A stretch of DNA of 64,000 nt from Robertmurraya korlensis NBRC 107688 (GCF_001591645.1 NZ_BCVH01000001.1:806001-870000), one strand, 5' to 3'; numbered from the stretch's first letter, positions 51,418 through 60,794 are shown. Notes: a model not told the origin generated them from the letters alone. Program-made: numbers and translations.

Positions 51418-52398
51418 ATGCTGAAAACTGTAAAGAAACATACCCTTTCCATTATTAGTTTGTTCTTGATGCTAAGCCTTTTTGTTGTAGGGTGCAGCAA
51501 TACGTCAGAAACAAATACGAAAGAAATGGAAAAGGGATCTGAAAAGGTCGTGACCATTGGTTATCAAAAGAACTGTCCATTAGTCATACTTAAATCTCTT
51601 CAGACACTAGAGAAAAGGCTTGAACAAGAAGGATTCCAAGTGGAGTGGAAAGAGTTTCAAGCAGGTCCTGCCTTAGTGGAAGCACTGAATGCGGGAAGTA
51701 TCGATTTTGGAAGAACAGGTGATTCACCACCAATTTTTGCACAGGCAGCAGATGCACCATTTGTTTATGTTGCAGCAGGTTTTTCTAAATTTCAAGGAAG
51801 CGGGATCCTGGTACCTAAGAATTCAGATATTAAAACTCTTGCTGATTTAAAAGGAAAGACCATTGGATTTGCAAAAGGATCTAGCTCTCATTATTTATTG
51901 GTTAAGGCTCTAGAAAAGGGCGGACTCCGTTATGATGAGATTACCCCAGCATTCCTCCAGCCAGGAGATGCAAGGGTTGCCTTTGAACAAGGAAATATCG
52001 ATGCATGGGTGGTTTGGGATCCATTTGCTGCTGATACTGAACTAAACTCGGATGCTACAATGCTCGTCAATGGAGATGGACTAACGTCTGACCGTGATTT
52101 CTTTATAGCCAATAAGGCATTTGCAAAAGATCATATGGAAATCCTCGACATCATCATAGAGGAAGTTCAAGCTTCGTCTGAATGGGCAAATACCCATCAT
52201 GATGAGCTTGTTACGATGTTGGCTCCGTTATTAAAGATTGATGAAGAATCCATTCGAAGAGCTGTTGAAAGAAGAGAATATGGGGTAGACCCATTAACCA
52301 CTGAAATCATGGAAGAACAACAACAAAAAGCAGATACCTTTTACGAATTAGAAATTATCCCCAAAAAGGTTACCGTTCAAGAGGCAATGTTGGATTAA
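51418..52398 (+). CDS. ssuA: Aliphatic sulfonate-type substrate-binding lipoprotein (SsuA-like)
   Basis: The 326-residue lipoprotein has the lipobox LFVVGC and the SsuA-type fold (IGYQKNCPLVILKS, LNAGSIDFGRTGDSPPIFAQAA, GFAKGSSSHYLLVKAL, WVVWDPF). It should capture an alkanesulfonate or taurine-like compound for sulfur supply. The ATG at 51418 follows AGAGGAG; the upstream in-frame ATG at 51316 would ruin the lipoprotein signal. It is first in ssuA-ssuC-ssuB; the desulfonating monooxygenase SsuD is not in this window. Confidence 0.9.
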   Translation: MLKTVKKHTLSIISLFLMLSLFVVGCSNTSETNTKEMEKGSEKVVTIGYQKNCPLVILKSLQTLEKRLEQEGFQVEWKEFQAGPALVEALNAGSIDFGRTGDSPPIFAQAADAPFVYVAAGFSKFQGSGILVPKNSDIKTLADLKGKTIGFAKGSSSHYLLVKALEKGGLRYDEITPAFLQPGDARVAFEQGNIDAWVVWDPFAADTELNSDATMLVNGDGLTSDRDFFIANKAFAKDHMEILDIIIEEVQASSEWANTHHDELVTMLAPLLKIDEESIRRAVERREYGVDPLTTEIMEEQQQKADTFYELEIIPKKVTVQEAMLD

Positions 52399-52424
52399 AA
52401 ATTTTTAGAAAGGGGGTATTTCAG

Positions 52425-53189
52425 GTGAAATGGACAAATAACAGACTCTTCTCACAGTTAATTCCTTGGGCAATCCCTTTCTTAATCCTATTTATATGGC
52501 AATTTTTTTCGATCAAGGGTATCATATCTGACCGTATCTTGCCTGCTCCAACAGAGGTATTTAGTGCAGGATGGGAACTGATTGGGACAGGAGAACTAAG
52601 AGAGCATATCTCTATTAGCCTATGGAGAGCAATCGTTGGTTTCCTAATCGGCGGTATTCTCGGATTCTTCCTTGGATTATTCAACGGCCTTTTCAAAATT
52701 TCGGATATGCTTTTTGATACATCCATACAAATGATACGGAACATCCCGCACTTAGCACTAATCCCACTAGTGATCCTTTGGTTTGGAATTGATGAAACGT
52801 CTAAAATCTTTCTAGTCGCACTCGGTGTGTTATTTCCAGTTTATATTAATACGTACCATGGAATAAAGTCAGTGGATAAGGATCTCATTGAAATGGGAAG
52901 AGCATACGGATTAAAAGGTCCAGCCCTTTTTTTCTCTGTCATATTTCCAGGCGCGCTTTCCTCCATATTAGTAGGTGTTCGATTCTCATTAGGAGTCATG
53001 TGGTTAACCTTAATTGTTGCCGAAACCATCTCCGCACACTCGGGAATTGGATACATGGCAATGAATGCACGAGAGTTTATGCAAATGGATGTTATTGTCC
53101 TGAGCATCGTGCTTTACGCTTTATTCGGTAAGCTTTCTGATATGATTGCCAGGTATTTAGAAAGTAAGTGGCTCAGGTGGAATGCATAG
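52425..53189 (+). CDS. ssuC: Sulfonate ABC transporter permease (SsuC-like)
   Basis: The 254-residue, six-helix permease has the coupling loop EMGRAYGLKGPALFFSVIFPGALSS. It is a close paralogue of the permease at 5961. It starts with GTG at 52425, after AAAGGGGG. Its neighbours are the binding protein before it and the ATPase after it, the full transporter. Confidence 0.92.
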   Translation: MKWTNNRLFSQLIPWAIPFLILFIWQFFSIKGIISDRILPAPTEVFSAGWELIGTGELREHISISLWRAIVGFLIGGILGFFLGLFNGLFKISDMLFDTSIQMIRNIPHLALIPLVILWFGIDETSKIFLVALGVLFPVYINTYHGIKSVDKDLIEMGRAYGLKGPALFFSVIFPGALSSILVGVRFSLGVMWLTLIVAETISAHSGIGYMAMNAREFMQMDVIVLSIVLYALFGKLSDMIARYLESKWLRWNA

Positions 53190-53211
53190 CTTTAGTAAAG
53201 GAGTTTTGATT

Positions 53212-53970
53212 GTGGAAGATATCCATTCGCAAACTCACGTTTCTATTAGAAATCTTAGGAAAACGTACAATAATCGTGAGGTTTTAAAAGGAATCGATTT
53301 AAATATAGCAAAAGGGGAATTTGTAGCCATCGTTGGAAAAAGCGGGTGTGGAAAAAGCACCTTATTACGACTCCTGGCTGGTTTGGAGCCAAAAGACGAT
53401 GGGGAAATCATCATAAATGGCACTGGATTGGCAGGGCTTAACTTAAATTCTCGGATAATGTTTCAGGACGGACGACTACTTCCATGGAAGAAAGTGTTAG
53501 ACAATGTAGGGATTGGGCTTAAAGGGGATTGGAAACCTCGTGCCATTGAGGCATTAAGAAATGTTGGATTAGAGGACAGAGGGGAAGACTGGCCTTCGAA
53601 ATTATCCGGAGGACAAAAGCAGCGGGTGGCGTTAGCAAGGGCACTAGTCCATGAACCGAATATCCTTTTATTAGATGAACCACTAGGAGCACTTGACGCA
53701 TTAACAAGATTAGAAATGCAAGATCTAATTGAAAAGATTTGGAAAAAGGTCCAAATTACCTCTGTCTTTGTTACACACGATGTCGAAGAAGCCGTAGCCC
53801 TAGCTGATCGGATCATCTTGATTGAAGATGGAGATATCGTCTTAAATAAAAGCATTAACCTACCGAGACCACGCCAAAGGAGCAACTCTGCTTTTACCAA
53901 TTATGTGGAGGACATTTTACGTAAAATCATGGACAGCAGTGATTTACGGTTGGTTGTTAAGCATAAATAA
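53212..53970 (+). CDS. ssuB: Sulfonate ABC transporter ATPase (SsuB-like)
   Basis: The 252-residue ATPase has Walker A GKSGCGKST, signature LSGGQKQR, intact Walker B LLLLDEPLGALDA and switch THDVEE. The GTG at 53212 lies eight bases after AAAGGAG and is preferred over the ATG at 53182 inside the permease gene. The paralogue at 6740 differs at the catalytic Glu. Confidence 0.92.
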   Translation: MEDIHSQTHVSIRNLRKTYNNREVLKGIDLNIAKGEFVAIVGKSGCGKSTLLRLLAGLEPKDDGEIIINGTGLAGLNLNSRIMFQDGRLLPWKKVLDNVGIGLKGDWKPRAIEALRNVGLEDRGEDWPSKLSGGQKQRVALARALVHEPNILLLDEPLGALDALTRLEMQDLIEKIWKKVQITSVFVTHDVEEAVALADRIILIEDGDIVLNKSINLPRPRQRSNSAFTNYVEDILRKIMDSSDLRLVVKHK

Positions 53971-54014
53971 AACAGAGAAAGGAGGAGACTCGAATCTTCT
54001 CCTTTCTCTGTTTT
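53971..54014. terminator. Bidirectional terminator
   Basis: AACAGAGAAAGGAG pairs with CTCCTTTCTCTGTT, with further inner pairing, between the sulfonate operon and the convergent YqhV gene. Confidence 0.9.
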
Positions 54015-54279
54015 AAGAACTCCGTAAGCCATATAAAATACATGCCACGCCTCCAAACACCCACATAAGTTTTATATAGGAAACTTTATCAGCGATTCCA
54101 ATTAGGCCAATTGTTGTCGTCAAAATTAACACAATCGGCCCTATTAAAGCAAGTGAACTGTTTACCATCAGTGCCTTTTCTATATCGTTAAATTTTAAGA
54201 AAAGGAAAGCCGCAAACAATTCAGTACTTCCTGAAAGTATTCGCAAAAGTGCCATCCCTAAAATTGCCTTTTCAAACAT
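54013..54279 (-). CDS. yqhV: YqhV family (DUF2619) membrane protein
   Basis: The 88-residue protein has three predicted helices and matches YqhV (MALLRILSGSTELFAAFLFL, FNDIEKALMVNSSLALIGP). The function is unknown. In B. subtilis yqhV lies near sporulation stage III genes; here it stands apart. AGGGAGGT precedes the ATG. Confidence 0.85.
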   Translation of the reverse strand: MFEKAILGMALLRILSGSTELFAAFLFLKFNDIEKALMVNSSLALIGPIVLILTTTIGLIGIADKVSYIKLMWVFGGVACILYGLRSS

Positions 54280-54363
54280 ATGTAAATAACCTCCCTAAAC
54301 AATCCTTTTCAATTATATGGGATAAAAAAGGATTTTAGGACAGGTTATTTGAATCTTATTACA

Positions 54364-54534
54364 TTAGTAAATCTGCTTTTCTTTTTTATTTATAAAGTTT
54401 TCAATACAACTCTCACAATATCCCTTTTCACCGTCAAATTCATACCATTTCCGGCAACTCAGGCATTTTTTGTGGAGAATATGATTAATAACTAAATCAT
54501 AGCCATAGTAGGTCACTTTTTTCTCAATTCTCAT
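54364..54534 (-). CDS. Small zinc-ribbon protein, 56 residues
   Basis: The minus strand encodes 56 residues from an ATG at 54534 to TAA at 54364, with GGAGG seven bases before the start. The product begins MRIEKKVTYYGYDLVINH and carries two CxxC pairs (KCLSCRKW and YCESCIEN) 13 residues apart, a zinc-ribbon pattern. The C-terminus is basic (NKKEKQIY). I recognise no family. It may be a small nucleic-acid- or protein-binding factor. It is likely real because of the binding site, the paired cysteines and the otherwise empty gap. Confidence 0.7.
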   Translation of the reverse strand: MRIEKKVTYYGYDLVINHILHKKCLSCRKWYEFDGEKGYCESCIENFINKKEKQIY

Positions 54535-54640
54535 AGGCAACCTCCATTTATTTCTTTCTTTCGTTATAGATTATGTACCCATATTTTTATTTGTGAATAA
54601 AAATCATTTCTTAATTGATTTCCTTGTTTTTGTAAAAACT

Positions 54641-55654
54641 ATGATAAAAGATACTAAGGAGAGGGTGAAAGTTGAATATGCAAATTGTTTGACCGCTAGT
54701 GAACAAGGGTATCTTTGGTCGATGTACCAGTCTCTATCCATGAATATGTGCATTCTAAAGTACTTCGACCAAGTTGTAGAGGACGAAGAAATTAAAAAAT
54801 TAAACAGCGATCTCTTGGCAGGTTGTGTGAGCACACAAGGTGAATTAACCACTATTATGAATCATGAAGGATTTCCCATTCCGGTTGCCTTTTCTGATCA
54901 AGATGTGAATTTACAAGCAGGAAAACTATTTACAGAGCCACTCATCCTTTATTATCACTGGTTCTTTTCAAAAGGAAACTTGAATTATTCCTCCATTGCG
55001 CTAAATACGATTGCCAGGGAGGATGTATTTGCGTTATTTAAGCGATTGAATAACGAGGCTCTAGAAAGATTAGATCAAGCAAGGAAGCTCTTACTTGAAA
55101 AAGGATTATGGATTCGTTCCCCGTATATTCCAATACCAAAAGAGGTGCAATTCGTCCAAAAACAAAGCTACTTGACGAAATGGCTTGGGGAGCATAGGCC
55201 GTTAACGGGACAAGAAATCTCCATGATCTTTTATAATATCTTAACGAATGAAATAGGACTGACAGTGATGAAAGGATTTATTCAGGTTACAGATGATGAA
55301 CCCTTCAAATCATATTTGAGTAGAGGGAAGGAAATAGCTGCGAAGCATATGAACACGTTAAGTGAGATATTTCAGAAGGAGGAAATCTCAACACCTGGGG
55401 CATGGAGCGTAAGCACGACCTCATCAAAAACGGCTCCTTTTTCAACAAAGCTAATGATCTCTTTAGTTAACTTTTTAAATTCACAGGGAATTGCCAATTA
55501 TGGTGTTGCCTTAACTACAGCAATGAGGAGCGATATTTATCGAACCTTTATTACCCTTATGGCTGATGTTTCTAGGTACACAGAAGATGGAGCTAATCTT
55601 CTTATTGAACATGGTTGGTTTGAATCTCCTCCACAAGCTCCAAAATTAACGTAA
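54641..55654 (+). CDS. DUF3231 family protein, two tandem domains
   Basis: About 337 residues form two DUF3231 units: one near residues 1-160, the other from about 165 (LTGQEISMIFYNILTNEIGL) to the end. Both are mostly helical. The function is unknown; the family is typical of spore-formers. The start is uncertain: the ATG at 54641 has no site, while the GTG at 54665 has AAGGAGAGG just before it, three bases closer than ideal. It is a single gene with a terminator shared with the convergent hydrolase. Confidence 0.8.
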   Translation: MIKDTKERVKVEYANCLTASEQGYLWSMYQSLSMNMCILKYFDQVVEDEEIKKLNSDLLAGCVSTQGELTTIMNHEGFPIPVAFSDQDVNLQAGKLFTEPLILYYHWFFSKGNLNYSSIALNTIAREDVFALFKRLNNEALERLDQARKLLLEKGLWIRSPYIPIPKEVQFVQKQSYLTKWLGEHRPLTGQEISMIFYNILTNEIGLTVMKGFIQVTDDEPFKSYLSRGKEIAAKHMNTLSEIFQKEEISTPGAWSVSTTSSKTAPFSTKLMISLVNFLNSQGIANYGVALTTAMRSDIYRTFITLMADVSRYTEDGANLLIEHGWFESPPQAPKLT

Positions 55655-55659
55655 ATTAT

Positions 55660-55692
55660 AAACGACCATCTAAAAAAAGATGGTCGTTTCAA
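55660..55692. terminator. Bidirectional terminator
   Basis: AAACGACCATCT pairs with AGATGGTCGTTT around AAAAAA, between the DUF3231 gene and the convergent hydrolase. Confidence 0.9.
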
Positions 55693-56654
55693 CTTTTTTT
55701 ATGCATTTTCACATCTAAAAATTGTTTATCTACCCAGTTTCGTAATAGGGTCTCTAATTCCGGATGTAAAGGAAGGGAAGACTCAGCGATCAAATCCTTC
55801 TTAATGGTAAGCATATGGGATGTTTGAGCCTGAAATTTCAGTGAATGTCCCATATTCTCCACGATATGAAATTCAGATTCTCCTTTAACAAAACTAGCTA
55901 AATCTTCTAAAACAGCAGGGTTTGCTTGAACATCTCTAGAACCAGTTATAGCTAAAACTGGGCATGTAACCTTGGTTAAATCCTCGCGTACGTTATAGGA
56001 AAAATGCTCCCGCATCCATTTCGCATTAATGGTTTGAAACTGTACCTTCATAATATCCTCTTTTGATGCTATGACCTTTTTCATGAAGGCTTGAGCTTGA
56101 GGTTCAATTTTTTTATCTGTTCTAAATAACCGCAATAGGAAACCAATAAACCCTTTTGCACTCCTCATATCAATTGCAGCAATTTCTCTCTGTCTTTTTA
56201 GCGCTTCTTCTAAACGCTCCACCGCACCAGCTAGTAAAATTAATCCTGCTATTGGTTCTCTAGCAGCAAGTGCTGTACCAATCGTACAACCTTCGCTATG
56301 GCCAAGGACTATTACTTTCTCGATATCGACACCATCCTGCATTTTTAAAAATTGGACTGCTGCTTGGGAATCGTCCACTAGGTCCCAAAGGCCTGTTCGG
56401 TTATAATCACCCTCACTTTTTCCAACACCACGTTTATCGTAACGTAAAGAAATAAATCCTAGCTCTGTAAAAAACTGAGCCAACTGTTTGTACACCTTTA
56501 GATCTAGCTTTTTATTTACTTTTCCGTCACGATTTAGCTTTCCTGTTCCCGGGATAAGCAGAATGGCTGGACATTTTTCCTGAACACGGTCAGGTAGGGT
56601 TAAGCTTCCACTTAAGGTAACCGCGGATTGAATGACAACCTCTGTTTCTCTCAT
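55689..56654 (-). CDS. Alpha/beta-hydrolase
   Basis: The 321-residue cytoplasmic hydrolase has the oxyanion segment LLIPGTG, RYDKRGVGKSEG, the nucleophile elbow LGHSEGCTIG, the acid in ITGSRDVQANP and the His in ENMGHSLK. The substrate is unknown; it resembles esterase/acyltransferase types such as YqkD or BAAT-like enzymes. It begins 12 bases after the ArsR-like gene and is probably regulated with it. Confidence 0.85.
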   Translation of the reverse strand: MRETEVVIQSAVTLSGSLTLPDRVQEKCPAILLIPGTGKLNRDGKVNKKLDLKVYKQLAQFFTELGFISLRYDKRGVGKSEGDYNRTGLWDLVDDSQAAVQFLKMQDGVDIEKVIVLGHSEGCTIGTALAAREPIAGLILLAGAVERLEEALKRQREIAAIDMRSAKGFIGFLLRLFRTDKKIEPQAQAFMKKVIASKEDIMKVQFQTINAKWMREHFSYNVREDLTKVTCPVLAITGSRDVQANPAVLEDLASFVKGESEFHIVENMGHSLKFQAQTSHMLTIKKDLIAESSLPLHPELETLLRNWVDKQFLDVKMHKKS

Positions 56655-56666
56655 GATTATCTCTCC

Positions 56667-57200
56667 CTAGTCATTTGGTTCTGGTATGATGATATTAGCA
56701 AACGTTCTTTTTCTTCGATTTGGCTCCTGCTTATTCGAAAGTACTTTTGAATATACTTGCCCGAGCTCTTGTAGGAGGGTAGTGAACTCTTCGTCAGATA
56801 AATACAGGGGGGCCTGTCGTAACGATACGCCATCCTTTATAAAATCCACCTTTTCCTGTGATACGTATCTTTCATACTCAGCCATGATATTAGCGATATA
56901 TTTCATAAAAAGAGACATATATTGTTCTTTACTATAGTTGGCTAAATCATCTGTGGCTAAATTCACTTCCTTCGGTTGAAGGGCGTATAATTTTTCTATA
57001 GTTCCACGAATTTGTTGCTCGTCTACTACAAACACAACTTTTGATTCATATAATTTCTTTAAATGACGGTACAATGTTGCTTGAGGGATGTCCGGCAAAC
57101 GTTCCTTCATCTGTTGAACAGTTAGGGGCTCGCTAACAAGAGACTGGATGATTCGCATGCGTACAGGGTGTAGGATCACATCTGCTTTTGATTCACTCAT
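56667..57200 (-). CDS. ArsR-like winged-helix transcriptional regulator
   Basis: The 177-residue protein has an N-terminal winged helix (VILHPVRMRIIQSLVSEPLTVQQMKERLPDIPQATLYRHLKKL) of the HTH_20 type, then a larger C-terminal ligand-binding-like domain. It is first in an operon with the hydrolase and has a perfect 18-bp palindrome about 30 bases upstream, so it probably represses its own operon. GGAGGC precedes the ATG. Confidence 0.87.
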   Translation of the reverse strand: MSESKADVILHPVRMRIIQSLVSEPLTVQQMKERLPDIPQATLYRHLKKLYESKVVFVVDEQQIRGTIEKLYALQPKEVNLATDDLANYSKEQYMSLFMKYIANIMAEYERYVSQEKVDFIKDGVSLRQAPLYLSDEEFTTLLQELGQVYSKVLSNKQEPNRRKRTFANIIIPEPND

Positions 57201-57231
57201 ATAAGCAGCCTCCTTATCAAATTATATTATC

Positions 57232-57249
57232 ATTATCAATATTGATAAT
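57232..57249. promoter_or_regulatory. Perfect 18-bp palindrome, likely operator
   Basis: ATTATCAATATTGATAAT is a perfect inverted repeat 32 bases upstream of the ArsR-like start. It is the best candidate for the binding site of that regulator. Confidence 0.65.
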
Positions 57250-57432
57250 ATAACTCTTTTATTACCAAAAGTAAAGGAACAACTAGATAAAAATTACGAA
57301 TAGAGGAGGGTAACTACATTCTAACATTGTGCTAGCAGACTGCTATCCAAATGCTTTCTTCTGGCCTAATATTGTATAAGTAGGCGTGGGATGCCCATAC
57401 TAATATCAGTTTCTAATGAGGAGGGATGTTAT

Positions 57433-57654
57433 GTGAAACACGATCATGACCATGGAGAAGATTCCATGACTCGGAAAACACTAAAACAAACATTAGAAGA
57501 AACACTTGATCTTGAAAATCAACTTTTACGCACATACGCAATTACCGCAGAAGCTATTCATGAAGACCATGAGCTTAAAACACGTCTACATAATATGGCT
57601 GAAGGGAATGCAAAACGAGTGAATCAAATTGAGTATGAGCTCGAAAAGTTATAA
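57433..57654 (+). CDS. Small acidic His-rich helical protein, unknown
   Basis: The 73-residue product starts with GTG at 57433, seven bases after GGAGGG. Its N-terminus is KHDHDHGEDS, a metal-binding-like cluster. The rest is one or two predicted helices (LEETLDLENQLLRTYAITAEAIHEDHELKTRL). I do not recognise a family; a ferritin-like two-helix scaffold is possible. A hairpin separates it from the next gene. Confidence 0.72.
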   Translation: MKHDHDHGEDSMTRKTLKQTLEETLDLENQLLRTYAITAEAIHEDHELKTRLHNMAEGNAKRVNQIEYELEKL

Positions 57655-57663
57655 AATGGAAAA

Positions 57664-57695
57664 TAGGGTGCCAAAACAAAGTGCACCCTTTTATA
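57664..57695 (+). terminator. Intrinsic terminator or attenuator
   Basis: AGGGTGC and GCACCCT pair around a ten-base loop and are followed by TTT. It precedes the binding site of the next gene by a few bases. Confidence 0.7.
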
Positions 57696-57711
57696 TCGAA
57701 GGAGGGATAAC

Positions 57712-58155
57712 ATGAGTGCTTCTTGGTTATTTGTTGTTGCTTCAGCAATAGCGGTAGTCGGTATTTCCTTTGCATTTAACCAAATGATGAAACAAGTTCA
57801 AGAGAAATTAGAAAATGGTGAGAAGCTAGACCTACATACGATGCAAGCAACGCAGACAAAGTTTTTTATTCAAGTGGCGATGGCTGAGGCGATTCCTATT
57901 TTCATAATCGTATATGCGTTTTCACTTATTGGTCAAACAGTCGAAACCAATATAATGGTTCCACTCCTAGTTATTGTTGGGATTCTAGTAATTGCTTTTG
58001 TTTCATTACTTCGTATCAGAAAGGATATAATGGGAGCTTCAAAGATTAGTCAGGAATCAGTGGGCATGATCAATACATTGTTCTTTATCGGAGCTGCCCT
58101 GCTTTCCGCAATCCCAATTGTCTCTATTGTAGGGATCATGACCTCAAGCTCATAA
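57712..58155 (+). CDS. Membrane protein with an ATP-synthase-c-subunit-like hairpin
   Basis: The 147-residue protein has four predicted helices. The first two, joined by a polar loop, resemble AtpE (subunit c): residues 49-78 contain TQTKFFIQVAMAEAIPIFIIVYAFSL, matching the c-subunit pattern with its ion-binding Glu in AEAIP. Two further helices follow, so it is longer than AtpE (about 70 residues) and is not the main c subunit. The function is unknown. AAGGAGGG precedes the ATG. The small acidic protein lies upstream. Confidence 0.78.
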   Translation: MSASWLFVVASAIAVVGISFAFNQMMKQVQEKLENGEKLDLHTMQATQTKFFIQVAMAEAIPIFIIVYAFSLIGQTVETNIMVPLLVIVGILVIAFVSLLRIRKDIMGASKISQESVGMINTLFFIGAALLSAIPIVSIVGIMTSSS

Positions 58156-58173
58156 AAGGGACGGATGATCTAT

Positions 58174-58722
58174 ATGCGTAAAACAAATATTGTACCTTGG
58201 TCAGAGGAATGGGCTAGCCTTTTTGAAGAAGAGGCTACAATTATCAAAACTATTTTTCAAGAAAGCTTACTTGAGATTCATCATATAGGTAGTACCTCTA
58301 TAAAGACAATCGGTTACGCCAAGCCCATAATTGACATATTAGTGGTAGTTAAAGACATATCAAGCGTTGACCTTCTCAATCCACAATTGATCGAACTTGG
58401 ATATGAGGCAAAAGGGGAAAACGGAATACCTGGTAGACGCTTCTTTCAAAAAGGCGGGGACAACCGGACTCATCATGTTCATATTTTTCAAAATGGAGAT
58501 GAGCAGATTCATTATCATTTAGACTTTAAGACCTTTTTATTAGAACATCCAGAGCAAGCTTACAGATATAAACAAAAAAAGCTAGAACTAGTCTCTAAAT
58601 TCCCCAATGAACACCAAAAATACCAAGAGGGTAAGCAAGAACTTGTTTTTGAGTTGGCAGAGCTAGCCGCAAGATGGGGAGCAAAATACCGAACAAGGAG
58701 AGAAAATAGCGTTCGCCACTAA
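58174..58722 (+). CDS. GrpB family protein (UPF0157)
   Basis: The 182-residue nucleotidyltransferase-fold protein has the family blocks IHHIGSTSIKTIGYAKPIIDI and THHVHIF. The function of stand-alone GrpB proteins is not settled. The ATG at 58174 is the likely start; the frame extends to an ATG at 58165 with less suitable spacing after GGGACGG. It lies 18 bases downstream of the c-like membrane protein and may be co-transcribed. Confidence 0.86.
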   Translation: MRKTNIVPWSEEWASLFEEEATIIKTIFQESLLEIHHIGSTSIKTIGYAKPIIDILVVVKDISSVDLLNPQLIELGYEAKGENGIPGRRFFQKGGDNRTHHVHIFQNGDEQIHYHLDFKTFLLEHPEQAYRYKQKKLELVSKFPNEHQKYQEGKQELVFELAELAARWGAKYRTRRENSVRH

Positions 58723-58817
58723 ATATAATTGGTTAAAACTACATAAATTTGTAGCATTTTTACCAAATATATGTATAATTACACGTAGTAATATTCTCCT
58801 ATATAAGGTGGTTGAAC

Positions 58818-60791
58818 ATGAAAAAATCTCGGTCTTTAGTTCTGCAAATGCTAGTATTAGTCCTAGTACTTCTCGTACTCCCTATCTCCATCGCAGGTAT
58901 TTATTTGTATAATGATATCAACTCTAATTTGCTTGATATGGAAAAAGAGAGAGTACAAGTCTCAAGCCAAGCGACCGTTAGCTTGCTTGATAAGTACGGA
59001 ACGAACTTACTTGAAGTAAATAAAAGTAATTCAAACTGGGAAGATTTTCGACTGGCAACCGAAAATGAGGACATTCCATGGATTGAAGAAAATATAAATA
59101 CTATATCTGAAGTGTCAGCAACTATTGATTTTATAAGTACCACGGACCTGTCAGGGACAGTCATTAGTCAAATTGGTGATGTGGAAGGATTTACAGGGAA
59201 GTTATCAGACAATAAGATTTTGGAAAAGCTTAAGCGAGACGGGGACTTTTCTGGTATTACAAAAACATCAAACGGACTTGCAATGATTGCAGTTACAAAA
59301 ATTACGAATGATAATGGGACAGCAGATCCTGTCGGTTATGTAGTTTTTGGTAGAATACTAGATAACAAAGTTCTTTTAGAAATTAAAGAAACATTATCTG
59401 ATGATATTGCCTTACTTGCTAGTAATGGCAGTCTATTAACGACCTCAAAAAAAATAACTGAAGATGATATTAATCTGTATAAAGATCATAAAAAGCCTGT
59501 ATTCGATTCAGTTACTACCGGTTCTACAGATCTTGCTTTAATGGTGGAGCCATTACAAGATTATTCTGGTCAAGATATTGGAATAATGTATATTAGCCAG
59601 AAACAACCGACAAGTACGGCTGTAAAAGCTAGTCTTATTCATACGAATCTAATAATCGCTAGTATATTATTAGGATTAATGATATTGATTTCTTTTGTCG
59701 TAGCACGACAAATTATTTCTCCTATCAAACACTTAGTTCGCTTTTCAGAAACAATAGCAAAAGGAAATCTTCAAACAGAAATACAGCCTAGCATCTTCAA
59801 TCGTAAAGATGAAATCGGTCAATTGGGGAATGCCATGAGTACGATGAAAACAAATTTCCAAATGCTTATAAAAGAGGTGTCTCACTCTATTGACCAGGTG
59901 GCAATATCTTCCGAAGAGCTTTCTGTAAGTTCAGAAGAAACATCAAAAGCCACACATGAAATTACATTGGCTATAAATGAAGTCGCTAGTGGGGCTGAAA
60001 CTCAGCTAACAGGTGCCATAACTTCCTTACATGCGATGGAACAGTTAACTAAAGATATCCAGCAAATCGCAAGTACTGTTTCAGCTGTATCCGAGGACTC
60101 GCAAAGGGCAGAAAGCAAGGCAATGGAAGGAAATTCTTCTATTGAAAAAGCGGTTGAGCAAATGAAAGTAATTGACAAGTCCTTCTCTAATTCTGCTACT
60201 GTGGTCCAGCAATTGGCTAGCCGGTCAAAAGAAATTGGAACCATGGCAGAGCTAATTAAAGATATTGCAAATCAAACTAATTTATTAGCTTTAAACGCTG
60301 CCATTGAAGCAGCTAGAGCTGGCGAGCATGGAAAAGGATTTAGCGTTGTTGCTGATGAAGTAAGAAAACTAGCAGAACAAACAGCTGACTCAGCACAACA
60401 AGTCTCCTCTTTAGTTGAAACCATTCAAGTGAACTCTTCGTCATCCCTACAATCAATGAAGACGGTTAACGAAGAGGTAAAAGAGGGCTTAACTCAAATA
60501 CTGAATATGGGGAAAGTATTTGAACAAATTTTGCTAACTGCCCAGCAGGTTGCTGAAAAAACAACTGACGTAGCTATTGTCTCTAAACAAATGGAGCAGC
60601 AGACCAAACTGGTCGCTTCTACCGTAGAAAAAATGGCAGATATTTCAAAGGATTCTTCACGCTCATCACATAATGTGGCAAGTGCATCCCAAGAACAATT
60701 AGCATCCATCGAAGAAATATCTGCATCATATCGTGCATTAACGGATATGGCACAGGAACTAAGGAATCAAATCAATAAATTTCAAGTATAA
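58818..60791 (+). CDS. Methyl-accepting chemotaxis protein with CHASE4-like sensor
   Basis: The 657-residue receptor has a TM1 near residues 8-30 and a large extracellular domain to about 275 with the CHASE4-type segment [22 protein letters not shown]2 near 278-300, HAMP and the signalling coil ([26 protein letters not shown]) follow. The ATG at 58818 is six bases after AAGGTGG. The ligand is unknown. No SigD-like promoter is visible upstream, unlike the receptor at 23132. Confidence 0.92.
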   Translation: MKKSRSLVLQMLVLVLVLLVLPISIAGIYLYNDINSNLLDMEKERVQVSSQATVSLLDKYGTNLLEVNKSNSNWEDFRLATENEDIPWIEENINTISEVSATIDFISTTDLSGTVISQIGDVEGFTGKLSDNKILEKLKRDGDFSGITKTSNGLAMIAVTKITNDNGTADPVGYVVFGRILDNKVLLEIKETLSDDIALLASNGSLLTTSKKITEDDINLYKDHKKPVFDSVTTGSTDLALMVEPLQDYSGQDIGIMYISQKQPTSTAVKASLIHTNLIIASILLGLMILISFVVARQIISPIKHLVRFSETIAKGNLQTEIQPSIFNRKDEIGQLGNAMSTMKTNFQMLIKEVSHSIDQVAISSEELSVSSEETSKATHEITLAINEVASGAETQLTGAITSLHAMEQLTKDIQQIASTVSAVSEDSQRAESKAMEGNSSIEKAVEQMKVIDKSFSNSATVVQQLASRSKEIGTMAELIKDIANQTNLLALNAAIEAARAGEHGKGFSVVADEVRKLAEQTADSAQQVSSLVETIQVNSSSSLQSMKTVNEEVKEGLTQILNMGKVFEQILLTAQQVAEKTTDVAIVSKQMEQQTKLVASTVEKMADISKDSSRSSHNVASASQEQLASIEEISASYRALTDMAQELRNQINKFQV

Positions 60792-60794
60792 TAA

